The translations under genes and the position numbers were made by a program. Below, piece by piece: positions 1 through 8,006 of a stretch of 34,107 bases of DNA. The notes under the pieces are model-generated. The model was given only the letters and a program-made list of their open reading frames with translations, ran no database searches and had not been told where the DNA came from. How positions within the stretch are numbered: position 1 is the stretch's first letter; each line of letters begins with the position of its first letter. Origin of the DNA: Amphritea atlantica (GTDB lineage: Bacteria > Pseudomonadota > Gammaproteobacteria > Pseudomonadales > Balneatricaceae); NCBI RefSeq assembly GCF_900111095.1, contig NZ_FOGB01000006.1, positions 1 through 34,107 of the forward strand, written 5' to 3'.

Positions 1-309
1 CTCAAACCGATTATGAAAGACGCGGACTGTTTGCTGGTTGACGGCACCATCTGGCGCGACGATGAGCTGATCACCTCCGGTGTTGGCGACAAGCTTGGCG
101 TCACCATGGGCCATCTGGCGCAGTCCCGTAATGACGAAACCGGTAAGGGTGGCATGATCGACTTTCTGGATACGCTGGATAAGCCCCGGAAAGTGCTGAT
201 CCACATTAACAATACCAATCCGATACTGGATGAAGACTCACCGGAACGGGCCGAAGTGGAAGCCCACGGTATCGAAGTCTCCTGGGACGGAATGGGTATA
301 GAACTCTGA
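1..309 (+). CDS. pqqB: PqqB, PQQ biosynthesis protein (3' end only)
   Basis: This is the C-terminal part of PqqB; the frame is open to the left edge, so the 5' part lies outside the window. PqqB belongs to the metallo-beta-lactamase fold family and acts in PQQ biosynthesis, probably as an oxygenase or hydroxylase on the Glu-Tyr intermediate. The visible tail is characteristic: a GHL segment after the GV(T)MGH stretch, then [16 protein letters not shown] and a closing [13 protein letters not shown], which match the conserved end of the family. The stop lies 11 bases before pqqC with a GAGAGG-type ribosome site between them, so the two genes are co-transcribed. Identity is confident. Length and metal ligands of the N-terminal part cannot be judged here. 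Confidence 0.95.
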   Translation, partial: LKPIMKDADCLLVDGTIWRDDELITSGVGDKLGVTMGHLAQSRNDETGKGGMIDFLDTLDKPRKVLIHINNTNPILDEDSPERAEVEAHGIEVSWDGMGIEL

Positions 310-320
310 GAGGTTTTACC

Positions 321-1106
321 ATGAATGCACAGATGAACGAAGCCGGTAAAAAGCAGGATCAGCCACCCATGAGCCGGGACGAATTTGAACAGGCGCTGCG
401 GGCAAAAAGCGCCTTCTATCATACACAGCACCCTTACCATATCGCCATGTACAACGGCAGCTGCACTAAGGAGCAGATTCAGGGCTGGGTGGCTAACCGG
501 TTTTATTATCAGATCTCCATTCCGGTGAAAGATGCCGCGATTATGGCCAACTGCCCCGACCGGGAAGTGCGCCGGCACTGGGTGCAGCGAGTGCTGGATC
601 ATGATGGTTATGACGGCGCCGTGGGCGGCATCGAAGCCTGGTTGCAACTGGGTGAAGCGGTGGGTCTGACCCGCGAAGAGATCCTCTCTGAGGAACACGT
701 GCTGCCGGGGGTTCGTTTTGCGGTGGATGCCTATGTCAATTTTGCCCGCCGGGCCGACTGGCATGAAGCGGCCAGCTCCTCGCTGACAGAACTGTTTGCA
801 CCGACGATCCATCAGAATCGTCTGGATACCTGGCCGGGACACTACCCCTGGATTAAAGAGGATGGCTATCAGTATTTCCGTAACCGTCTGACCGAAGCCC
901 GTCGCGATGTGATACATGGGCTGGAGATCACGCTGGATTACTACAAAACCCGCGAGCAGCAGGAACGGATGCTCAACATCCTGCAGTTTAAACTGGATGT
1001 CCTCTGGACCATGCTGGATTCGATGACGATGGCGTATGAACTGAATCGTCCGCCGTATCACACCGTCACCGACGAGAAGATCTACCATAAAGGTCTGTTT
1101 GCATGA
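321..1106 (+). CDS. pqqC: PqqC, pyrroloquinoline-quinone synthase
   Basis: PqqC catalyses the last step of PQQ formation, a cofactor-free ring closure and eight-electron oxidation of AHQQ by O2. The 261-residue product is close to the usual length of about 250, with a short polar N-terminal extension ([16 protein letters not shown]) before the conserved start MSRDEFE. The all-helical TenA/PqqC-like fold is recognisable from [35 protein letters not shown] and the C-terminal [19 protein letters not shown]. The ATG is preceded by GAGAGGTTTTACC. An alternative start at the internal ATG of MSRDEFE cannot be excluded. The stop codon overlaps the start of pqqD by four bases (ATGA), which implies translational coupling. 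Confidence 0.96.
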   Translation: MNAQMNEAGKKQDQPPMSRDEFEQALRAKSAFYHTQHPYHIAMYNGSCTKEQIQGWVANRFYYQISIPVKDAAIMANCPDREVRRHWVQRVLDHDGYDGAVGGIEAWLQLGEAVGLTREEILSEEHVLPGVRFAVDAYVNFARRADWHEAASSSLTELFAPTIHQNRLDTWPGHYPWIKEDGYQYFRNRLTEARRDVIHGLEITLDYYKTREQQERMLNILQFKLDVLWTMLDSMTMAYELNRPPYHTVTDEKIYHKGLFA

Positions 1107-1396
1107 GCAGTGCAGACCAGACCGCTGCGATAACCCTGGAATCGGTGCCTGCGCTGAATCGCATGTTCCGCTTCCAGTGGGAGAAAGCGCAGGACTGTTA
1201 CGTACTGCTCTATCCCGAGGGGATGGTCAAACTGAACGGCCCCGCCGGTGAAGTGCTGGCGCTGGTCGATGGTCAGCGTACTGCAGCGGATATTATCCAG
1301 ACACTGCAGGCGAAATTCCCCGATGCCGAGGGGATCGACCGGGATATTCTGGATTTTTTAGGAGACGCCCGTGAGCAACTCTGGATCAGCCTGTAA
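1103..1396 (+). CDS. pqqD: PqqD, PqqA-binding chaperone of PQQ synthesis
   Basis: PqqD is the small RiPP-recognition protein that binds the precursor peptide PqqA and presents it to the radical SAM enzyme PqqE. The 97-residue product fits the family length of about 90-95. It carries the typical motifs [42 protein letters not shown], including the central LN..AGEVL..VDG..T stretch of the winged-helix fold. It starts inside the pqqC stop (ATGA overlap), and its last 26 bases overlap the start of pqqE in another frame. The three genes therefore form a tightly coupled translational unit. No catalytic residues are expected. Confidence 0.95.
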   Translation: MSSADQTAAITLESVPALNRMFRFQWEKAQDCYVLLYPEGMVKLNGPAGEVLALVDGQRTAADIIQTLQAKFPDAEGIDRDILDFLGDAREQLWISL

Positions 1397-2546
1397 CGGT
1401 CAGCCTTCACAGGCTCCCTCTTTAAGCAGTATCCCAGGCCATGGCCAGCCGCTCTGGTTGCTGGCTGAACTGACCTATAAATGTCCACTACAGTGCCCCT
1501 ATTGCGCCAACCCGGTGGACTTTGCCAGTAAAACGGGAGAGCTGACGACCGCTGAGTGGATCGATGTGTTTACGCAGGCCCGTGAACTGGGCGCTGCTCA
1601 ACTGGGTTTTTCCGGCGGCGAGCCTCTGGTGCGTCAGGATCTGATCGAGCTGATCAGGGAAGCACGTAATCTGGGTTATTATTCCAACCTGATCACCTCA
1701 GGGGTGGGATTAAACGAGCGTAAGATTGCCGATTTCCGCGAGGCGGGGCTGGATCATATTCAGGTCAGCTTTCAGGCAGCAGATCCCGAAGTCAACAACC
1801 TGCTGGCGGGGTCGGAAAAGGCGTTTAAGCAGAAGCTGGCGATGGCCCGTGAAGTGAAAGCTCAGGGTTATCCGATGGTGCTTAACTTTGTCACCCATCG
1901 TCATAATATCGATCAGATCGACCGTATTATCGAACTTTGTGTTGAACTCAAAGCGGATTACGTTGAACTGGCCACCTGTCAGTATTATGGCTGGGCGTAT
2001 GAAAACCGTAACGATCTGCTGCCCACCCGGGCGCAACTGGAACGGGCGGAACGGATCACCAATGAATATCGTGACCGGCTGGCGGCGGAAGGCAATCCGA
2101 TCAAGATTATCTTTGTTACTCCGGACTACTACGAAGAGCGCCCCAAAGGCTGCATGAACGGCTGGGGCCAGGTATTTCTCACAGTCACCCCGGATGGCAC
2201 TGCGCTGCCGTGTCACAGTGCCCGCATGCTGCCGATCGAGTTCCCCAATGTGCGGGAGCAGAGTATCGAGCAGATCTGGAACCAGTCCAATGGCTTCAAT
2301 CACTTCCGTGGCTATGAGTGGATGAAAGAGCCGTGTCGTAGCTGTGATGAAAAAGAGAAGGATTTTGGTGGTTGTCGCTGCCAGGCCTTTATGATGACCG
2401 GTGATGCCAACAATACCGACCCGGTGTGCAGTAAATCACCTCATCACGATCTGATCATTCAGGCCCGGGAAGAGGCTGAGCTACCCTCCCACAAAGAACC
2501 GATCTACCGTAACGAGCGCAACTCAAAGGTGTTCTGCAAAAGCTGA
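1371..2546 (+). CDS. pqqE: PqqE, radical SAM PqqA peptide cyclase
   Basis: PqqE makes the carbon-carbon bond between the Glu and Tyr of PqqA, the first committed step of PQQ formation. The radical SAM cluster motif is Cys38-x3-Cys42-x2-Cys45 in [16 protein letters not shown], followed by FSGGEPL. The C-terminal SPASM region carries auxiliary Fe-S cysteines in [26 protein letters not shown] and [10 protein letters not shown]. The product of 391 residues is the normal length. The start is GTG at 1371, preceded by AGGAGA about five bases upstream and placed inside the 3' end of pqqD. A radical SAM enzyme should depend on anaerobic-type Fe-S assembly and on PqqD as partner. Confidence 0.96.
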   Translation: MSNSGSACNGQPSQAPSLSSIPGHGQPLWLLAELTYKCPLQCPYCANPVDFASKTGELTTAEWIDVFTQARELGAAQLGFSGGEPLVRQDLIELIREARNLGYYSNLITSGVGLNERKIADFREAGLDHIQVSFQAADPEVNNLLAGSEKAFKQKLAMAREVKAQGYPMVLNFVTHRHNIDQIDRIIELCVELKADYVELATCQYYGWAYENRNDLLPTRAQLERAERITNEYRDRLAAEGNPIKIIFVTPDYYEERPKGCMNGWGQVFLTVTPDGTALPCHSARMLPIEFPNVREQSIEQIWNQSNGFNHFRGYEWMKEPCRSCDEKEKDFGGCRCQAFMMTGDANNTDPVCSKSPHHDLIIQAREEAELPSHKEPIYRNERNSKVFCKS

Positions 2547-2593
2547 TATGGTAGCCTGATGCTCTCAACAGCCTGCGCGGATACCACCTCAAT

Positions 2594-4525
2594 ATGCCCA
2601 AGTATGGTTTCTTTGAATCCTCTCTCAGCGCCGCCGATGCCGTAGCGGCGGGGCTGGAATATGGTCAGCTGCACGCCTGTGATCTGGGCCTTTTCTGGGT
2701 GGAATACCGGCCAGCCGATGGCGGCCGAAACCTTCTGATTCAGCGCTGCTGGGATGGCCAGGTGCACTGTCTGACACCGCCAGGGTTTAGTGTCCGCAGT
2801 GGTGTCTGTGAGTATGGGGGTAAAAGTTGGTGTGTAGCGGGTCAGCAGATCGCTTTTGTGAATGCCGCTGATCAGCAGATCTGGTTGCAGAGCACAGAAC
2901 AGCCTCCACGACAACTCACCGATACCCCCGACTGCCGCTATGGCGATCTGCTGTTTGATCCGCATTTTCAGCGTCTCCTCGCCGTTCAGGAACAAGCCAC
3001 TGACGATCCCACACAACCCTGTCACCGCCTGGTGGCCGTTGATATTGTCAGCGGGCAGGTGAGCATTCTGGCGCAGGGCGATGATTTTTATGCATCGCCG
3101 ACACTCAGTCACGATAGTCGCCAGCTGGCCTGGATAAGCTGGAACCACCCCCATATGCCCTGGGTCAGCACCCGGCTCAACCTCGCCAACGTCAATACAG
3201 ACGGATCTTTAATTGACCATCGTATTGTCGCGGGAGAGGTAACCGAGGAATCAATTCAGCAGCCGCGATTCTCACAGGATGGCGCACTGGTCGCGATAAC
3301 CGATAAAAGTGGTTGGTGGAGTTTATACCGTTATCTGTTTAATGAAGCGAATGATGAGAGCCGAGTGCCTGAAACCGGTTTGACAGATGCGGGGGGGCTG
3401 TCTGCGCCTGAATCGCCGCAACCTCTCTGTCCGCGGCATAACGACTTTGGCATTCCCCAGTGGCAACTGGGTGTGTCGACCTGGGATCAGTTGGATAACA
3501 ACCGCTGGGTTGCCTGTTATATGGAGCAGGGTGAAGGGCGGTTAGTGATCGGCTCAGAGACAGATAATGAGAACATAGCGGAGACAAGGCTGGCGGAGAA
3601 CTATGTTCTGTTCCGTCATATCTGCTGTTTTCGGGGCCGGATTTACTGCATCGCTGCGGCGAATGACCGGGCGCCCGCGATCCTTGAGTGCAGGCCAGAG
3701 TCGAACACCGATATCACCGTGATCGCAGGCGGCTCACAACCTGCGCTGAAACCCGTTCAGCCAAAACCGGTCAGCTATCCGGTAGCCGGTGAAACAGCAT
3801 TCGGCTTTCTTTATCTGCCGCAACCGCCCGCTGATAACAAAGAAAAACCTCCGCTGATTGTGTTTAGTCACGGCGGGCCCACGGCAGCCACCTATCCCGT
3901 TTATAACCCCAAAATCCAGTTCTGGACCAGCCGGGGTTTCGCCGTTGTTGATCTTAATTATCGCGGCAGCACCGGCTATGGGCGTGATTATCGGTTGAGA
4001 TTAGCCCGCAGTTGGGGACAGACGGACTGGGAGGATGCTGAGGCCGCAGTGGATTATCTGGCGAGAGAAGGCCTGATCGACGCGGATAATGTGTTTATTC
4101 GTGGCAGTAGTGCCGGTGGCTACACCACCCTCTGTGCGCTGACATTCAGTGACCGGTTTAAAGGCGGGGCCAGCTATTACGGTGTCAGTGATCCGCTAGC
4201 GTTGACCCGGGACACTCATAAGTTTGAAAGCCACTATCTTGACTGGCTGATTGGTGATCCTCAGATAGATGTCGATCTCTACCGCCAGCGTAGTCCGCTG
4301 GAACATGCCGAGCAGATTAAATGCCCGATGATCTTCTTTCAGGGGGGCAAAGACCGGGTGGTGGTGCCACAGCAGACAGAAGTAATGGTCAGCGCCCTGA
4401 AGAGCAATAAAGTACCCGTTGAATATCACCTGTATCCTGAAGAGCAACATGGCTTCAGGCAGGCAGACAATCAGATACACAGTCTTGAAGCTGAATTGCA
4501 GTTTTATCGGAGTCTTCTGAACTGA
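2594..4525 (+). CDS. S9 family prolyl oligopeptidase-like peptidase linked to PQQ operon (PqqH/PqqM-like)
   Basis: This is a 643-residue serine peptidase with an N-terminal beta-propeller-like half and a C-terminal alpha/beta hydrolase half. The catalytic triad can be read: nucleophile Ser506 in GSSAGG, Asp587 in GGKDRVVVP and His619 in EEQHGF. The oxyanion region HGGPT lies upstream. Peptidases of this type follow pqqABCDE in Pseudomonas, where the gene has been called pqqH or pqqM, and are thought to help process PqqA or its crosslinked product. That role is inferred here from position. The gene begins 47 bases after pqqE. No good ribosome site precedes the ATG, so the start is the weakest part of the call. 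There is no signal peptide, so a cytosolic location is likely. Confidence 0.88.
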   Translation: MPKYGFFESSLSAADAVAAGLEYGQLHACDLGLFWVEYRPADGGRNLLIQRCWDGQVHCLTPPGFSVRSGVCEYGGKSWCVAGQQIAFVNAADQQIWLQSTEQPPRQLTDTPDCRYGDLLFDPHFQRLLAVQEQATDDPTQPCHRLVAVDIVSGQVSILAQGDDFYASPTLSHDSRQLAWISWNHPHMPWVSTRLNLANVNTDGSLIDHRIVAGEVTEESIQQPRFSQDGALVAITDKSGWWSLYRYLFNEANDESRVPETGLTDAGGLSAPESPQPLCPRHNDFGIPQWQLGVSTWDQLDNNRWVACYMEQGEGRLVIGSETDNENIAETRLAENYVLFRHICCFRGRIYCIAAANDRAPAILECRPESNTDITVIAGGSQPALKPVQPKPVSYPVAGETAFGFLYLPQPPADNKEKPPLIVFSHGGPTAATYPVYNPKIQFWTSRGFAVVDLNYRGSTGYGRDYRLRLARSWGQTDWEDAEAAVDYLAREGLIDADNVFIRGSSAGGYTTLCALTFSDRFKGGASYYGVSDPLALTRDTHKFESHYLDWLIGDPQIDVDLYRQRSPLEHAEQIKCPMIFFQGGKDRVVVPQQTEVMVSALKSNKVPVEYHLYPEEQHGFRQADNQIHSLEAELQFYRSLLN

Positions 4526-4556
4526 TGCAGCCTCAATTTTGTTGTAGAGATCTCAC

Positions 4557-4585
4557 CTGATAATGTCGCAATCTTCTGGTACAAT
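4557..4585 (+). promoter_or_regulatory. Putative sigma70 promoter for phnA
   Basis: CTGATA (4557-4562) and TACAAT (4580-4585) are separated by 17 bases. The -10 is preceded by TGG, close to an extended -10. It lies about 80 bases before the phnA start, after the S9 peptidase stop, so phnA probably has its own promoter. This is a sequence match only. Confidence 0.45.
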
Positions 4586-4662
4586 GCGCGACCTTACAAT
4601 ATCGTCCTTAATCCTGCTGCCCTGGGGCAGAGGCATCGAGAATATTAACTACCGGAGTGACA

Positions 4663-5241
4663 ATGAGTACAGAACAAGCTCTGCGTGATCGCAGCGAGTC
4701 AAAATGTGAGCTGTGTAGCGCAACCGATAACCTGAGTGTTTATGAAGTACCGCCAGGTTCAGTGGGTGGTGTCGATGACTCTGTGCTGGTGTGTGCCACC
4801 TGCAAAGGCCAGATTGAAAATCCAGAAACCATGGACGCTAACCACTGGCGTTGTCTGAACGACAGCATGTGGAATCCAGCACCGGCTGTGCAGGTTGTTG
4901 CATGGCGGATGCTTAACCGTCTGCGCAGCGAAGGCTGGCCGCAGGATCTGCTGGACATGATGTATCTGGATGATGAAACGTCACTCTGGGCGAAAGCTAC
5001 CGGCGACCATCTGGATGATTCTGAAAAAGTGATTCACCGCGACAGCAATGGTGCCATTCTGGAAGCAGGCGATAACGTCGTGCTGATCAAAGATCTCGAT
5101 GTGAAAGGTGCTGGCTTCACCGCCAAGCGGGGCACTGCGGTTCGCGGTATCTCTCTGGTGCAGGATAACGCAGAACATATCGAAGGTCGTGTCAACGGCA
5201 CCCGCATTGTGATTCTGACCAAGTTTGTGAAGAAATCCTGA
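4663..5241 (+). CDS. phnA: PhnA/YjdM family zinc-ribbon protein
   Basis: This 192-residue protein belongs to the PhnA (YjdM) family, named from its place near the E. coli phosphonate operon but of uncertain function; a direct phosphonate role is not established for this family. The N-terminal zinc ribbon has Cys15-x2-Cys18 (CELC) and Cys44-x2-Cys47 (CATC). The C-terminal PhnA domain contains DSNGAILEAGDNVVLIKDLDVKGAGFTAKRGT. I use the ATG at 4663, because GGAG lies five bases upstream and it yields the usual MSTEQALRDRSESKCELC start. A GTG two codons earlier is in frame. A factor-independent terminator follows at 5261, so the gene is a single transcription unit. Confidence 0.92.
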   Translation: MSTEQALRDRSESKCELCSATDNLSVYEVPPGSVGGVDDSVLVCATCKGQIENPETMDANHWRCLNDSMWNPAPAVQVVAWRMLNRLRSEGWPQDLLDMMYLDDETSLWAKATGDHLDDSEKVIHRDSNGAILEAGDNVVLIKDLDVKGAGFTAKRGTAVRGISLVQDNAEHIEGRVNGTRIVILTKFVKKS

Positions 5242-5260
5242 TTCGGTTGTGAATGCTAAG

Positions 5261-5285
5261 AACGCGCCTCAGGGCGCGTTTTTTT
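5261..5285 (+). terminator. Rho-independent terminator after phnA
   Basis: AACGCGCC (5261-5268) pairs with GGCGCGTT (5273-5280) across a four-base loop and is followed by a T run. The T run overlaps the stop codon of the convergent integrase gene, so the integron begins immediately at this terminator. Confidence 0.88.
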
Positions 5286-6243
5286 ATAGTAAATCTAAAG
5301 GGCTTGATGTACCTGCATAGTGTTCTCCAATCACATGCGTGTAGATCTGAGTGGTTTTAACATCGCTGTGGCCTAACAGTTCCTGTACGGTCCTGATATC
5401 CCTGCCAGCCTCTAGCAGGTGGGTAGCAAACGAATGTCTGAAGGTATGGCAACTCACACGTTTGAAGCGGATGTCGGTTTTAGCAACCGCTTGCTTTAAC
5501 GCTTTTCGCGGTGCGGAATCATGCAAGTGATGTCGACATATCTGCCCGGAAAGTGGGTGCGGACATAAGTTGTTAGAGGGGAAAAGATACATCCACCCGG
5601 GTTGGCGAAAGGCGTTTGGGTATTTTCTATCAAGCGCAAATGGCAAAGAGGGGCCTATGCCCTGACGGTTGTCCTCCTGTTGAGTTTTCAACGCTATATC
5701 CATTTGTGCTTCTAACTCTGAAAATAGGTTGCGGCTTAAAATGGTTTGACGGTCTTTGCTTCCTTTCCCATCGCGTACCAATAACGCCCTACGTTCAAAG
5801 CAAATATCTTGAAGGCGCAACCGCAGGCACTCTGTAATACGCAGTCCGCTTCCATAGAGCAGTGAAAATATGAGTTTGTGACGACCTTCCATTTGGTTGA
5901 GAATTGAGCTGACCTCTGACGGAGTTAACACGACAGGCAGCCTTCTGGAACGAGTAGCCTGGTTAAAGCCCAGTTCTCCTAATTCAATCTTAAGAATTTT
6001 GTGGTACAAAAACGCTAAGGCGTTGAGTGCGGTTTTTTGAGTATTAATCGAGACATGTTGTTCATTAGCCATCCAGGATAAAAAAGCTGTTACCTGCACA
6101 GCGCCCATTTCTGCAGGGTGTTTTTTTTGATGGAACAAGATGTAGCGTTTGATCCAAAGAAGATAGGTTTTTTCAGTTCGTATACTATAGCCGCGCAATC
6201 GAATCTCTTTGCGAACCTGTTCCAGAAAAGGACTTTTAGGCAT
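5284..6243 (-). CDS. intI: Integron integrase IntI
   Basis: This is a tyrosine recombinase of 319 residues, the normal IntI length. It recombines attI with attC and attC with attC to insert or excise cassettes. Catalytic residues visible: Arg135 (GSGLRITE), a lysine in GKGSKDR (160-164), His266 and Arg269 in CHTFRHSFATHLLE, His292 in GHSD and Tyr301 in TQIYTHV. The segment ALDRKYPNAFRQPGWMYLFPS (about 203-223) is the extra IntI-specific region that separates integron integrases from XerC/D. The start is supported by GGAGG directly upstream on the minus strand. It reads away from the cassettes, the usual arrangement. The gene appears intact, so the integron may be active. Confidence 0.95.
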   Translation of the reverse strand: MPKSPFLEQVRKEIRLRGYSIRTEKTYLLWIKRYILFHQKKHPAEMGAVQVTAFLSWMANEQHVSINTQKTALNALAFLYHKILKIELGELGFNQATRSRRLPVVLTPSEVSSILNQMEGRHKLIFSLLYGSGLRITECLRLRLQDICFERRALLVRDGKGSKDRQTILSRNLFSELEAQMDIALKTQQEDNRQGIGPSLPFALDRKYPNAFRQPGWMYLFPSNNLCPHPLSGQICRHHLHDSAPRKALKQAVAKTDIRFKRVSCHTFRHSFATHLLEAGRDIRTVQELLGHSDVKTTQIYTHVIGEHYAGTSSPLDLL

Positions 6244-6272
6244 AACGCACCTCCGTGTGAAAATTATGCTTT

Positions 6273-6288
6273 CTGTATATATATACAG
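6273..6288. promoter_or_regulatory. LexA (SOS) box controlling intI
   Basis: CTGTATATATATACAG is a perfect match to the E. coli type LexA operator (CTGT-N8-ACAG with an alternating TA core). It lies 30-45 bases upstream of the intI start codon, where it would overlap the integrase promoter. SOS control of integron integrases through LexA is established for class 1 and Vibrio integrons. Here it is inferred from this match. Confidence 0.9.
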
Positions 6289-6426
6289 TTTATTTTATTC
6301 TGTCCAGCGGTTATGCTCGTTTAATCGTTTGAGAAGGCTCGTTTTGCTGCTTAGGTTTTTTGCAAAACATAATAAAAACAAAGGGATAGGTTAAAAATGC
6401 TGGTGGGATACTACGCCGGGTAAGGA

Positions 6427-6566
6427 ATGCATATGCGCATTCTCGTTTTTATCTTAAAGGAGATCGCGATGTTCATAAATTCCTCTTTACTATCTGATAG
6501 TTATCATCCCTTTAGGCAATTCAGCTCGGTATGCATATGCGCCGGCATAGTATTAAAATGTTATAT
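6427..6566 (+). other. attI region with first-cassette junction near 6560/6561
   Basis: The stretch between intI and the first cassette gene must hold attI. The R'' core of the first attC is ATATAAC; its complement GTTATAT occurs at 6560-6566, 20 bases before the first cassette gene. This spacing resembles the other cassettes (21 and 28 bases), so the crossover is probably G6560/T6561. The region contains a 12-base direct repeat (ATGCATATGCGC at 6427-6438 and 6531-6542) and an AAAGGAG ribosome site followed by ATG at 6469. An alternative core, GGTTAAAA at 6389, matches less well. The left border and integrase-binding sites are not defined. Confidence 0.55.
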
Positions 6567-6579
6567 TTCAAGGATAGTT

Positions 6580-7056
6580 ATGAGAAAGCTGATAGTTTTA
6601 ATTATTACTGTGTTGGGCCTATATGGTTGTTCTGCTACAGGCCCTGTTTTCAAGCCAGTCGAAACTACTTCCCATGATAGAGCTACGGTTTACATATATC
6701 GACCATATGTATTCTTTAACGCGGGTGGGTGGCCTGAAATTTATGTGGATGAAAAAAAGCTCTTTGCCCTTAAAAATCAGGGGTATGGTGTTGTTCATTT
6801 GAGACCAGGCGAACATCAAATAAAGGCTGAAGGCTCTATGTTATTTACAAATTGGTATCCCGGCCCAATGGAAATATCACATAACTTTAAGGCAAACCAT
6901 GAATACTATGTGAGGGTAACGCCACAAATGACAGATGCAATGGTGGTTGGCAGCATCATGACAATGGCCGGAAAAGCCAACGTTTCAATTATTCCAAAAG
7001 AAAACGCAATAAAAGAAATCTCAGACACAAAGAAAATTATTGATATTGAAATATAA
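6580..7056 (+). CDS. Cassette 1: DUF2846-like lipoprotein
   Basis: The 158-residue product begins MRKLIVLIITVLGLYGCSA, a lipoprotein signal with a lipobox LYGC, so it should be anchored in the cell envelope. The mature part has the RATVYIYRPYVFFNAGGWPEIYVDEKKL...GYGVVHLRPGEHQIKAEG pattern of DUF2846-type lipoproteins, whose function is unknown. AAGGA precedes the ATG. The frame is also open upstream to an ATG at 6469 that has a stronger ribosome site, but that start would place 37 residues in front of the signal peptide and cross the proposed cassette junction. The stop codon lies inside the R'' core of the first attC, as is common for cassette genes. Confidence 0.78.
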   Translation: MRKLIVLIITVLGLYGCSATGPVFKPVETTSHDRATVYIYRPYVFFNAGGWPEIYVDEKKLFALKNQGYGVVHLRPGEHQIKAEGSMLFTNWYPGPMEISHNFKANHEYYVRVTPQMTDAMVVGSIMTMAGKANVSIIPKENAIKEISDTKKIIDIEI

Positions 7057-7128
7057 CAAAGCCAGCCAGCAGGACCGCTTACTCGTCGCTTCGCTCCGTT
7101 GCGGCGGCCGCTGCTTGCGACGTTATAA
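7051..7128 (+). other. attC site 1
   Basis: R'' ATATAAC (7051-7057) and R' GTTATAA (7122-7128) bracket a GC-rich imperfect hairpin region of about 65 bases. The crossover is expected between G7122 and T7123. It separates the lipoprotein cassette from the SUKH-like cassette. Confidence 0.85.
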
Positions 7129-7143
7129 CTCGTAGCGTTACCT

Positions 7144-7500
7144 ATGAACAAAGAATTTAGAGAGTATTTAGAGTTGCATATAAATGAACTATACTCTTTA
7201 GAAGGTAAATCATTCAAAACCAGGATATTTAGCTCCCTAGAAAAAGCCATACCTGATTCAACACTTGAAATAACGGAGGTTTTTACTAGCGATGAATTAG
7301 AACAAGTCTGGAAAAACTTTGATTCGCATACTTCTGAGTTGGGTATTGCCCCTATAGCTGAGTTTTATGGAAATATGGTTTTATGTCTGGGGCATGAAAG
7401 AAATAATTTTGGTAAAGTTTACTATTTTGATTTCGATTTCGGCTGCATAGGTCTTTGCGATTCACTATCGGAGTTCTCTGCTCATGTTCAGGAAGGCTAG
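7144..7500 (+). CDS. Cassette 2: SMI1/KNR4 (SUKH)-like protein
   Basis: This is an acidic 118-residue protein with no signal peptide or membrane segment. The central and C-terminal part, FYGNMVLCLGHERNNFGKVYYFDFDFGCIGLCDSLSEFSAHV, has the W/F-rich G-x-VYYFDFDFG...L..SLSEF pattern of SMI1/KNR4 (SUKH) domains. Many SUKH proteins are immunity proteins for contact-dependent or polymorphic toxins, and they are recurrent cargo of integrons. An orphan immunity role is therefore plausible but inferred. The ATG lies 21 bases after the cassette boundary. No obvious ribosome site is present, so translation may depend on upstream coupling. The gene ends seven bases before the next attC core. Confidence 0.7.
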   Translation: MNKEFREYLELHINELYSLEGKSFKTRIFSSLEKAIPDSTLEITEVFTSDELEQVWKNFDSHTSELGIAPIAEFYGNMVLCLGHERNNFGKVYYFDFDFGCIGLCDSLSEFSAHVQEG

Positions 7501-7506
7501 TCAACG

Positions 7507-7608
7507 TTATAACAAGTTGCACCAACTGACATTTTTTCCGTCGCTCCTTTTTGTGCTTAATAGCACAAACGGGCTCCTCCAAAAATGCAGTTGTGCAAAG
7601 CGTTATAA
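7507..7608 (+). other. attC site 2
   Basis: R'' TTATAAC (7507-7513) and R' GTTATAA (7602-7608) are present. The L arms TTGCACCAACTG and CAGTTGTGCAA pair except for one extra C on the left arm, the extrahelical base typical of attC sites. An inner palindrome TGCTTAATAGCA lies within the 102-base site. Confidence 0.9.
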
Positions 7609-7978
7609 CCCAAAAGAAAAATACTGGTAGTTGGTTTCAAAAAAAGAAACCAATGGTTCCAAAAAACGGTTTTAAATTAAGCGGTAAAGAGCATGGGGGT
7701 TTCATGATTAAGAATAATAATTTTGAAATGCCCTGGCTTCGGTAAAAGAAAGCATTCGAGTATCGGCACACGTAAAAGTATGGAGTGTTACTTCAATAAA
7801 TTCTTGCTTTCATTTAAGTACAGCGGTATTTTCGAGTCTCGTTAAAAACAAACCACCCAGCTTCAAGGGTCTGAGGCAACATGCACATTATCGGTTATAA
7901 CAAGGGCCTTCAAAGGATTCGCGGCACTGTTCGTGCCGCTTCGGTAAGTGCTGTGGCGCTCACCTTTGAGGCTGGGCG
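7603..7978 (+). other. Cassette 3: cassette without a convincing gene
   Basis: This 376-base cassette, bounded by attC2 and attC3, holds no open frame of usual size on either strand. The longest plausible frames are about 30 codons from ATG 7653 (ending PWLR at 7744) and about 21 codons from ATG 7780. Neither has a clear ribosome site. A perfect 8-bp hairpin with an A7 loop (TTGGTTTC 7631-7638, GAAACCAA 7646-7653) lies near its start. It may carry a promoter, a small RNA, a tiny peptide or a decayed gene; the sequence does not decide. Confidence 0.7.
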
Positions 7979-7984
7979 TTATGG
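7895..7984 (+). other. attC site 3
   Basis: R'' TTATAAC (7895-7901) and R' GTTATGG (7978-7984) are present. The L arms GCCTTCAAAGG and CCTTTGAGGC pair with a single extra T on the left arm. The inner stem GCGGCACTGTTCGTGCCGC is a near-perfect hairpin. The site is 90 bases long. Confidence 0.9.
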
Positions 7985-8006
7985 CTAAAAAAACTGAGAA
8001 TAATTC

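Noticed and set aside
4663-5241. Calling phnA a phosphonoacetate hydrolase.
   Set aside because: That is a different protein that shares the name; this one is the zinc-ribbon YjdM-type family.
6427-6579. The long version of the lipoprotein gene starting at ATG 6427.
   Set aside because: It lacks a suitable ribosome site and would put 51 residues before a perfect lipoprotein signal peptide; the 6580 start is better.
7551-7745. A 64-codon frame starting with GTG inside attC2 and ending in cassette 3.
   Set aside because: More than a quarter of it is attC hairpin sequence, there is no ribosome site, and the protein has no recognisable pattern.
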